A stretch of 11,444 bases of DNA, from NCBI GenBank assembly GCA_039918235.1, contig JBDSHZ010000027.1, forward strand, positions 1 to 11,444. The letters run 5' to 3'. The first letter of the stretch is position 1. Every line of letters starts with the position of its first letter. Source of the stretch: Pseudopedobacter sp039918235. Lineage in GTDB: Bacteria; Bacteroidota; Bacteroidia; Sphingobacteriales; Sphingobacteriaceae. The notes under the pieces are model-generated. The model did not search any database. It saw only the letters and a program-made list of their open reading frames with translations, and was not told the origin of the DNA. The position numbers were made by a program, and so were the translations under genes. Shown here in pieces: positions 1-6,525 of the stretch.

Positions 1-820
1 GTTTTTTAATGACTGTTAATGCTTTAGAAATGCTTTTAAAGTTTTCTGTATAATCTATGTTATTCCTTGAAACCAATTTAGGTTCTTTATCCAAATGTGC
101 AAGTATCCTGTAGCCATCAATTTTTCGCTCATAAATCCACTCTTGGTCATCAAAAACTGAACTAGCAAGTTTTGCCAGCATTGGCTGATAGGCAACTTCT
201 TCTTTTTCCTGATGTTTAGCAGCTGTTTTTTCCTTTTTGGGAGCTTCTTTCTTTTTAAAGTCTTTCCCCTCTTTAATAATTTCTTTTGGAATCAACTTCT
301 CAATTTCAAACTTTTCATCTGTTGCACCTTCATCCTGGTGTTTGATCAATAACCAAGCCTTTTGTTCAGCGTTTTTAATTTTAACTAATGCAAACTCCCC
401 TTTCAAAATTTTACCTTTCAGCTTAAATTTCAAACTTCCAGCTTTTAATTGCTTTAAAAGCTCTTTTTCATCTTCTTTTCTTGATTTGTTTAAAGATTGA
501 TAAGTACCTTCATCAAAAACATGAACAGTTCCTGCTCCGTAATTACCTTTCGGAATCTCTCCTTCAAAAGTACGGTAATCATAAGGATGGTCTTCCACCA
601 TCATGGCTAATCGTTTGTCTTTCGGGTTTAAGGAAGGACCTTTAGGAATGGCCCAACTTTTTAAAACTCCGTCAAGCTCTAACCTAAAATCATAATGCAG
701 ATGCGAGGCATGATGTCTCTGAACTACAAACCTTAATCCTTTTTTTGATTTTGTGGATGTGGATCGAGGTTCTGAAGTGACCTCAAAATTTCTTTTCTTC
801 TCATAAGTAGAAATGCTCAT
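1..820 (-). CDS. ligD: LigD, NHEJ DNA ligase D (3'-phosphoesterase plus start of ATP-dependent ligase domain), partial
   Basis: Multifunctional ligase that trims and seals double-strand breaks together with Ku. The window holds the first 273 codons; the C-terminus runs off the left edge. Residues about 28-165 are the 3'-phosphoesterase domain, with the core HHASHLHYDFRLELDG and then SWAIPKGPS. By alignment from memory with the Pseudomonas enzyme, the metal and catalytic residues correspond to H36, H42, D44, R46, H78 and Y82, so the domain looks active. A lysine/glutamate-rich linker (about 175-208) follows. The nucleotidyltransferase domain then begins with motif I, ERKIDGYR, where K233 is the expected adenylated lysine, and continues to VSRNN (about 250-254), the usual next motif. 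The polymerase domain is not in the amino-terminal part, so the order is PE-Lig and, if a polymerase domain exists, it lies downstream outside the window. The ATG at 820-818 directly follows the ku stop codon, and AAAGGAGC at the end of ku can serve as its ribosome binding site. Confidence 0.95.
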   Translation of the reverse strand, partial: MSISTYEKKRNFEVTSEPRSTSTKSKKGLRFVVQRHHASHLHYDFRLELDGVLKSWAIPKGPSLNPKDKRLAMMVEDHPYDYRTFEGEIPKGNYGAGTVHVFDEGTYQSLNKSRKEDEKELLKQLKAGSLKFKLKGKILKGEFALVKIKNAEQKAWLLIKHQDEGATDEKFEIEKLIPKEIIKEGKDFKKKEAPKKEKTAAKHQEKEEVAYQPMLAKLASSVFDDQEWIYERKIDGYRILAHLDKEPKLVSRNNIDYTENFKSISKALTVIKK

Positions 821-1588
821 TTAAGCTCCTTTCTTATTTAAACTTTCCATTAACTGATCATATAAGTCATCACTTTTAGCTTTTTTAGGTTTCAACTTCT
901 TAATTGTTGGTCGTTTTCCCTTAGCTTTTGCTTTAATGATTTTAAGGAGTTCATTGTTATAGCTGTCCTTATATTTAGAGATGTCAAAATCGGCAGTGTA
1001 TTGTTTAATTAAAGCAAGGGCAACATCTAATTCGCGTTTTGGAATGCTGACTTTATCAGGAGTGTTCACCTCTGATGCATTTCTTATTTCGTGAGCAAAT
1101 CTTATCCTAGAAACTACAATCACGTCATCCAAAGGATAAATCACACATAAATTTTCCCTTTGTCGCAACACAAATTGCCCCACTCCCGCCATTTTTGTCT
1201 TTTTAAGAGCGTTCAATAGTAGCGCATAAGCTTTTTGGCCCTGCTTTCCGGCTTCGGCATAGTAAGAAGTCTCGAAAAGCATAGGATTAATTTCAGATGC
1301 CTTCACAAAATTCTGAATAGCTATTGTTTTTGTTTTATCAGGACTGGCATCCTCAAAATCCTGTTCTTCTAAAATAATGTAAGTGTCTTTGAGCTGATAG
1401 CCTTTCACAATCTTTTCATAAGGAACTTCTTTTCTGGTTTTTTCATTAATTCTTTGGTACCTGATGTGTGAATGATCCCTGCTATCCAGCATGTCTAAAT
1501 CAAGATTACTGCTGTTAATGGCCGAATAAAGTTTAATCGGGATATTTACCAGTCCAAAAGCAATTGTGCCGTTCCAAATTGATCTCAT
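821..1588 (-). CDS. ku: Ku, DNA end-binding protein of bacterial NHEJ
   Basis: Homodimeric ring protein that threads onto broken DNA ends and recruits LigD. The N-terminus MRSIWNGTIAFGLVNIPIKLY is the family hallmark. The Ku core beta-barrel covers about residues 5-190, including DSRDHSHIRYQRI (about 35-47) and the stretch LRQRENLCVIYPLDD (about 141-155). The C-terminal 40 residues form a basic tail (KAKAKGKRPTIKKLKPKKAK) followed by a short acidic/helical end, as in many bacterial Ku proteins where this region contacts DNA and LigD. Length 255 aa is typical. The gene is first in a two-gene operon: its TAA (823-821) touches the ATG of ligD. The start ATG at 1588-1586 gives the exact family N-terminus, so the start is secure. 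I could not find a convincing promoter in the 114-bp gap to the divergent M16 operon. Confidence 0.97.
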   Translation of the reverse strand: MRSIWNGTIAFGLVNIPIKLYSAINSSNLDLDMLDSRDHSHIRYQRINEKTRKEVPYEKIVKGYQLKDTYIILEEQDFEDASPDKTKTIAIQNFVKASEINPMLFETSYYAEAGKQGQKAYALLLNALKKTKMAGVGQFVLRQRENLCVIYPLDDVIVVSRIRFAHEIRNASEVNTPDKVSIPKRELDVALALIKQYTADFDISKYKDSYNNELLKIIKAKAKGKRPTIKKLKPKKAKSDDLYDQLMESLNKKGA

Positions 1589-1702
1589 GATTGTTTTTTA
1601 AAAAATTAAATCAATTACTATTCCATTCTAATTTTTTTACCTAATTTGTAACATCTATTGATACGTTGCTCTCTAATATATTAATTAATCAAAAATCAAT
1701 TT

Positions 1703-3040
1703 ATGATGTTAAATCAAAAACGTTTTATTTACGCCTTTTTACTTTTAGGTGGTATCTCTGCCACTGCTATGGCACAAAAAGTAGAATTTACTGAATATGA
1801 TCTTCCTAACGGATTACACGTGGTACTTCATCAAGATAACGCCGCACCCGTAGTTGCAGTTTCTGTGATGTATCATGTGGGGTCTAAAAACGAGCTGACC
1901 AACCGTACAGGTTTTGCCCATTTTTTTGAACATTTACTGTTTGAAGGATCAGAAAATATCAAAAGAGGTGAATTTATGAAAATTGTTTCCAGCAATGGCG
2001 GGCAAAACAATGCAAACACCACTCAAGATAGGACTTTCTATTATGAAGTATTCCCATCCAACCAATTGAAATTAGGATTATGGTTAGAAAGTGAACGTAT
2101 GTTTCACCCGGTAATTAATGAGGTTGGCGTAAAAACACAAAATGAAGTAGTTAAGGAAGAAAAGAGACTGAGAATAGACAATCAGCCTTATGGTCATTTT
2201 GCAGAAGAAATTTTTAAAAGGTTGTTTACAAAGCATCCTTATACTTGGCAAACCATAGGATCAATGGATGATTTGGATGCGGCTAAATTGGACGAATTCA
2301 AAGCATTTTTCAGTAAATATTATGTTCCTAACAATGCGGTATTATCTATTGCCGGAGACATTGATGTTGCCAAAACAAAGGAGATGGTGAGCGCTTATTT
2401 TGCTGCGGTACCAAAAGGAGAGCCTATTAATTATAAAAAGATTATAGAAGAACCTATCACCAAACCAATGGTTGATACTGCTTATGATGCAAATATTCAA
2501 CTACCGGCAATTATGGCGGCTTACCGCATTCCTGGCCTTATGGATAAAGATGCTACAACTTTAGAGATGATTTCTTCTATCCTATCAGGTGGCGCAAGTT
2601 CAAAACTGTACAGGAAAATGGTAGATGAAAAGAAGAATGCTTTACAGGTTGGAGCTATCAATTATGTATTGGAAGATTATGGTGCTTATATCACTTATGC
2701 ATTGCCTAATGGTGAAACTCCTTTGAATACTTTATTGGCAGATATTGATGATGAGGTAACTAAATTACAGACCGAGCTGATCACTGAAGAAGAATATAAA
2801 AAGATCCAAAATCAGTTTGAAAGCAATTATGTAACTGCTAATTCAAGAATGTTGGGTGTTGCGGAAAACTTAGCAAATGGCTACACTTTCTACAATAAAA
2901 ATACTGGACATGTGAATGAAGAATTGGATGAAATCAGAAAGATTACCCGTGAAGATATCAGAACAGTAGCAAAGAAATATCTGCAGCCAAATTCCAGACT
3001 GGTATTGTATTATTTACCAAAGCCAGTTGCTGCACAATAA
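1703..3040 (+). CDS. M16B zinc metallopeptidase, catalytic (zinc-binding) subunit, exported
   Basis: Insulinase-superfamily peptidase, 445 aa, probably periplasmic. A signal peptide is visible (MMLNQKRFIYAFLLLGGISA, cleavage likely after AMA, about residue 24). The N-terminal M16 domain carries the inverted zinc motif HxxEH at 73-77 (HFFEH), and the third ligand is most likely E153 in NEVVKEEKR, at the usual spacing of about 76 residues. The C-terminal M16 domain (about 200-440) has SGGASSKLYRKM at 295-306, but where the family usually has an Arg and a Tyr seven residues apart for substrate binding there are V307 and L314. The protein therefore probably needs a partner, and the next gene supplies exactly those residues. 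Two adjacent ATGs (1703 and 1706) are possible starts; both give the same signal peptide. No clear Shine-Dalgarno sequence, as usual in Bacteroidetes. Fifty-four bases separate it from the next gene, with no terminator between them. Confidence 0.93.
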   Translation: MMLNQKRFIYAFLLLGGISATAMAQKVEFTEYDLPNGLHVVLHQDNAAPVVAVSVMYHVGSKNELTNRTGFAHFFEHLLFEGSENIKRGEFMKIVSSNGGQNNANTTQDRTFYYEVFPSNQLKLGLWLESERMFHPVINEVGVKTQNEVVKEEKRLRIDNQPYGHFAEEIFKRLFTKHPYTWQTIGSMDDLDAAKLDEFKAFFSKYYVPNNAVLSIAGDIDVAKTKEMVSAYFAAVPKGEPINYKKIIEEPITKPMVDTAYDANIQLPAIMAAYRIPGLMDKDATTLEMISSILSGGASSKLYRKMVDEKKNALQVGAINYVLEDYGAYITYALPNGETPLNTLLADIDDEVTKLQTELITEEEYKKIQNQFESNYVTANSRMLGVAENLANGYTFYNKNTGHVNEELDEIRKITREDIRTVAKKYLQPNSRLVLYYLPKPVAAQ

Positions 3041-3094
3041 ACTCCAAATTGATCCAATGTTAAATATACTGTTTAAGCAATTAAATATTCAAAT

Positions 3095-5161
3095 ATGAAA
3101 AAGATTTTAAGTTTTGCCATTGCCTCTTTTATCTGTTATCAGGCAAGTGCACAAGTTACTATTGATAGAACAAAAAAACCAACACCAGGGCCAGCTCCTA
3201 TCATCACCATTCCAGATCCCACAACCTATAAATTAGCCAACGGAATTACGCTTTTGGTGGTTGAAGATCATAAACTGCCTAAAGTTTCTGCCAGTTTATT
3301 TATTGATGCCGGACCCATTACTGAAGGTAAGAAAGCAGGTGTAATGAGCATGATGGGACAAATGCTGAACGAAGGAACTACTAGCATGACCAAAGCTGAG
3401 TTTGACGAAGCTGTAGATCGTATTGGCGCTGACGTAAGTTTATCCAGCAGCGGTGGCGGTGCATCATCTTTAACCCGCTATTTCACTGAAGCTTTTAAGC
3501 TGATGGCTGACGGATTGAAAAGCCCTTCCATGCCTCAGGAATCCTTTGATAAATTGAAGTCGCAAACCATTACAGGCATAAAAAGTGATGCGAAAAACGT
3601 TAAAGCAGTTTCTGGTAGGGTTATCAATGCACTAAGCTATGGCATCAATCATCCTAATGGAGAGTTTGTTACAGAGGAAAGTATTAACGGCTTAACTTTA
3701 GCTGATGTAAAGGCAGCTTACAGCAAATATGTTACTCCTTCCCGTACTTACTTAACTATTATTGGTGATATCAAACCTGATGATGCAAAAAAATTAGCTG
3801 AAAGTCTTTTAGGAAGCTGGAAAGGCAGCGCATTAACCTTGCCGGTTTTAGCTAAAGTTTCTAATCCTGCTAAAACAGAAATTGATGTAGTGGACATGTC
3901 AAATGCTGTTCAATCTGAAATTACGGTGAGCAATCTGGTAGATCTTAAAATGGGTGATCCTGATTATTTTGCTGTTTTGTTAGCCAATCAAATATTAGGA
4001 GGAGGTTCTGAAAGTCGGTTATTTAATAATTTGAGAGAGAAACACGGTTTCACCTATGGTGCATATTCTAGCACCGGTGCTGGGCGTTACCAAAGTACTT
4101 TTTCTGCTTCCGCTTCCGTAAGAACTGCGAAAACAGATAGTGCAGTGGTAGAGTTTATCAATGAGATTGAAAGCTTGAGAACGACCAAGGTAAGTGATGA
4201 AGAGTTGGCAACTGCCAAAGCCCTTTACAACGGTTCTTTTGCCTTAGGAATGGAAAATACTGCCCGCATAGCCACTTTTGCGAGAAACATTTTAATCAAT
4301 GACCTACCAAAAGATTTCTATAGAACATATCTTCAAAAAATAAATTCTGTAAATAAAGAAGACATTCAAAGAGTAGCTCAAAAGTATTTCAATGCAAAAA
4401 ATACTAGGGTTATTGTGGTGGGAAACACGTCTCAGATGTTGGATGGTCTTAAAAAATTATCCTACCCTGTAATGATGTATGATAAGTTTGCTGAACCAGT
4501 TAAAGAAAGTACTGCTGCTGTTAATGTTACCGCACCAGAAATCTTTAAAGCTTATGTAGCAGTTATGGGTGGCGAGGCAGAATTACAAAAAGTTAAATCT
4601 ATAAAAGCCACCATGACAATGGGAATGCAAGGCATGTCTTTAAATGCGAGTTTAAAAACAATGACTCCAAATATGGAATTAATGGAAGTAACCATGAACG
4701 GAGCCACCGTGATGAAGAATGTATTTAATGGCAAAATAGGTTACCAGGCACAAATGGGTAATAAGAAAGACATGACCGATGAGGAAATTAAAGAAAAGAA
4801 TGTGATTACCGGTTTGTTTGAACAACTAGATTACCTTAAGTATCCAGCCTTTAAGTCGGAAGTTAAAGGAGTTGAAAAAGTAAATGGAAGCGACGCTTAT
4901 AAAGTGATGGTTACCTACCCTAGCGGAAAAGTAAAAACAGAATATTATGATGTAAAATCTAAATTCTTACTAAGAACAGATGAAATGACTGGTGGAATAA
5001 GTAACACTACAGATTACAGTGATTACAAAAAAGTAGGAAACATCATGTATCCTTATGCTTTAACCACTACTGCTGCTGCAGGTGGACAACAACAGGTTAT
5101 TGAATTAAAAGTGACTGATTTAAAATTAAATAGTGAAGTTAGCGCAGAAGATTTTAAATAA
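3095..5161 (+). CDS. M16B peptidase partner subunit (no zinc site) with LolA-like C-terminal domain, exported
   Basis: 688-aa exported protein; signal peptide MKKILSFAIASFICYQASA with cleavage before Q20, followed by a proline-rich linker (28-40). Two M16 domains span about 43-240 and 250-460. The position of the zinc motif reads GVMSMMGQMLNEGT (82-95), so the HxxEH residues are replaced (S, G and Q) and the subunit cannot hold zinc. It keeps the substrate-binding pair R314 and Y321 in LREKHGFTYGA, with the same seven-residue offset as in insulin-degrading enzyme. The upstream gene has the opposite pattern, so the two should form a heterodimer with one composite active site, as known for two-subunit M16B peptidases. 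About residues 475-688 form an additional beta-rich domain (from APEIFKAYVAVMGGEAELQ to the end VSAEDFK) that resembles the LolA/lipoprotein-sorting fold; this assignment is by pattern only. A strong terminator follows 32 bases after the stop. Confidence 0.9.
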   Translation: MKKILSFAIASFICYQASAQVTIDRTKKPTPGPAPIITIPDPTTYKLANGITLLVVEDHKLPKVSASLFIDAGPITEGKKAGVMSMMGQMLNEGTTSMTKAEFDEAVDRIGADVSLSSSGGGASSLTRYFTEAFKLMADGLKSPSMPQESFDKLKSQTITGIKSDAKNVKAVSGRVINALSYGINHPNGEFVTEESINGLTLADVKAAYSKYVTPSRTYLTIIGDIKPDDAKKLAESLLGSWKGSALTLPVLAKVSNPAKTEIDVVDMSNAVQSEITVSNLVDLKMGDPDYFAVLLANQILGGGSESRLFNNLREKHGFTYGAYSSTGAGRYQSTFSASASVRTAKTDSAVVEFINEIESLRTTKVSDEELATAKALYNGSFALGMENTARIATFARNILINDLPKDFYRTYLQKINSVNKEDIQRVAQKYFNAKNTRVIVVGNTSQMLDGLKKLSYPVMMYDKFAEPVKESTAAVNVTAPEIFKAYVAVMGGEAELQKVKSIKATMTMGMQGMSLNASLKTMTPNMELMEVTMNGATVMKNVFNGKIGYQAQMGNKKDMTDEEIKEKNVITGLFEQLDYLKYPAFKSEVKGVEKVNGSDAYKVMVTYPSGKVKTEYYDVKSKFLLRTDEMTGGISNTTDYSDYKKVGNIMYPYALTTTAAAGGQQQVIELKVTDLKLNSEVSAEDFK

Positions 5162-5193
5162 ACATAAATAGCATTGTGAGTCCTTCATAAGCT

Positions 5194-5230
5194 AAAGCCT
5201 CCTTAAAATATTTTAAGGAGGCTTTTCTTT
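5194..5230 (+). terminator. Rho-independent terminator of the M16B operon
   Basis: A perfect 32-bp palindrome at 5194-5225 (arms AAAGCCTCCTTAAAAT and its complement) followed by a T-rich tail (TTCTTTTC). It lies 32 bases after the stop codon of the second M16 gene. The A-rich run just before the stem is short, so termination in the opposite direction is possible but less convincing; the minus-strand gene at 5397-6203 ends about 170 bases away. Confidence 0.85.
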
Positions 5231-5396
5231 TCTACTTAGATCCATATTTTAGTTATTAATGATTTTGAACAAAGAAAAGTACAGAATCAAAATGCAAAAA
5301 ATCTAAAAATGAAGACCATAACATGAAACTCATTATTTATGAAATTAAGATAAAACTTAAAGGATCAAATTTTGGTGGATGACTTAAGCCGAGTCC

Positions 5397-6203
5397 TTAT
5401 TTATGTAAATTGAAAGAAATCATTGCTCTTAAGGTATAGCCGTTCTGAGTATTTAAATCTCTAATGGCATCTGAAGGAATAGCAGAACTGCGAGTGGCAT
5501 AAAAAACAGGTCCGCCAGCAAATGAAAAAGCAATTTTAGAATTAGAAGGTGCGTAATTTATAGAAGGGCCAATCAATAACTTAGCTCCGCCTTCCGCCTC
5601 ATCTTCCTCCCAAAAACCTTCTAAATCTTGTCCAACTGCTTCAAAACCTGCAAAAAACGCACCTAAAATACGATGCTGAAATCCTAAGGTGGTGGTAAAA
5701 TCTAATTGATCTCTTGAAGCTGAAAATGCTTTTTCAAAGACCATATTGCCTCCCAACCTCCATTTAGAAGCATCCCATGAAGCGGCTATTCTACTAAATA
5801 CTGCCCCAACTCCATCCCAGTCTCTATTTAAACCAAGTCCAAAACCTAATTTTGGTCCAAAAGCTTTCTTTCCCCCTAAGAAATCCTTGATCACCTGTGC
5901 TTGTTGAGCACTGTTCACTCCTCCTTCATGTGAAAAACCTATTGATGCATTGGCATATAAAGTAAATCTATTTCCCAAATAGCCTTTTACCGCAAATTTC
6001 TGATCCAATCCATCATAACCAAAAGGACGGGATGTTCGCTCTCCGTAACTACCAGAATAATTCAAATTCCATTTCGGAGAACTTTCAGTTAAAGTATTCA
6101 CAGAAAACTGAAACGGGTTTACAATAATTTGATCAATATTCTGAGCTTTTAAAACAGAAGCGCTCAACAGCATACCTAATGATAATGCGAGTAAATTTTT
6201 CAT
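5397..6203 (-). CDS. Exported protein of unknown function, probable outer-membrane beta-barrel
   Basis: I do not recognise a named family. The 268-aa product has a clear signal peptide (MKNLLALSLGMLLSASVLKA, cleavage before Q21) and no later hydrophobic helix. The mature part is rich in short stretches of alternating residues with aromatic caps, for example RFTLYANASIGFSHEG (about 75-90), GPKLGFGLGLNRDWDG (about 116-131) and the final strand YTLRAMISFNLHK. This is typical of small outer-membrane beta-barrels of Bacteroidetes. An acidic loop (EEDEAEGG, about 198-206) sits between predicted strands. It stands alone: the gene behind it (ppc) has its own terminator, and a promoter box lies just upstream, so it is probably monocistronic. 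Membership of a transporter or porin-like family is inference only. Start ATG at 6203-6201 gives the signal peptide directly. Confidence 0.8.
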   Translation of the reverse strand: MKNLLALSLGMLLSASVLKAQNIDQIIVNPFQFSVNTLTESSPKWNLNYSGSYGERTSRPFGYDGLDQKFAVKGYLGNRFTLYANASIGFSHEGGVNSAQQAQVIKDFLGGKKAFGPKLGFGLGLNRDWDGVGAVFSRIAASWDASKWRLGGNMVFEKAFSASRDQLDFTTTLGFQHRILGAFFAGFEAVGQDLEGFWEEDEAEGGAKLLIGPSINYAPSNSKIAFSFAGGPVFYATRSSAIPSDAIRDLNTQNGYTLRAMISFNLHK

Positions 6204-6223
6204 GTATGTTAGTATTACAGTTA

Positions 6224-6231
6224 CAAATTTA
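6224..6231 (-). promoter_or_regulatory. Promoter -7 box for the beta-barrel gene
   Basis: On the minus strand the sequence reads TAAATTTG, an exact match to the Bacteroidetes -7 consensus TAnnTTTG, ending 20 bases before the ATG at 6203. It implies a leader of about 15 bases. The -33 region about 19 bases further upstream has no clear TTG, so this is a partial match. Confidence 0.45.
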
Positions 6232-6485
6232 CATTAGTCAATTTTAATCTAAGTTAATTTCACGTTATGGAAAGTTAAAATTAGTGGTATTGATGGAATG
6301 ATGTGAAATCATCAATTGAGAGAAATAAATTGGAAGATAAATACAGAATAAATTGGGAATTATCAGTTTGAGGAAATAAGGAGGGGAAATTTTCAAGATT
6401 AAGTTGGTGAGTAATTTTAAAAACAAAAATTAATTTTTAAAATTAAGAAGAATGATTTATTCATTTAAAAATAGCTATAACAAGA
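6232..6485. other. AT-rich intergenic region between ppc and the beta-barrel gene
   Basis: No open reading frame of useful length or RNA gene is visible on either strand. The stretch is strongly AT-rich. Its only clear structure is a 12-bp inverted repeat (TAATTTTAAAAA at 6412-6423 and its complement at 6434-6445, 10-base spacer). Confidence 0.6.
6412..6445. repeat. AT-only inverted repeat
   Basis: Perfect 12-bp arms (6412-6423 and 6434-6445) made of A and T only, with the spacer CAAAAATTAA. It lies about 40 bases beyond the ppc terminator on the minus strand. It may be a back-up terminator, a protein-binding site, or a chance product of AT richness. Confidence 0.45.
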
Positions 6486-6521
6486 ATTTAAAGCCTGAAA
6501 TACTTATCCCAGGCTTTAAAT
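6486..6521 (-). terminator. Rho-independent terminator of ppc
   Basis: Perfect 12-bp stem, ATTTAAAGCCTG at 6486-6497 pairing with 6510-6521, and a 12-base loop. On the minus strand it starts five bases after the ppc stop codon (6528-6526) and is followed by the moderately T-rich TCTTGTTATAG. Confidence 0.65.
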
Positions 6522-6525
6522 ATTA

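Noticed and set aside
237..500. Plus-strand open frame of 87 codons inside the ligD region
   Set aside because: It lies opposite the clearly coding LigD frame, and its serine/phenylalanine-rich product is the typical shadow of a lysine/glutamate-rich gene.
1642..1648. TAATTTG as promoter box for the M16 operon
   Set aside because: One base short of TAnnTTTG and without a -33 partner at a suitable distance, so not reported as a promoter.
4552..4734. Minus-strand frame of 60 codons inside the second M16 gene
   Set aside because: Antisense shadow of the LolA-like domain region, with no supporting signal.
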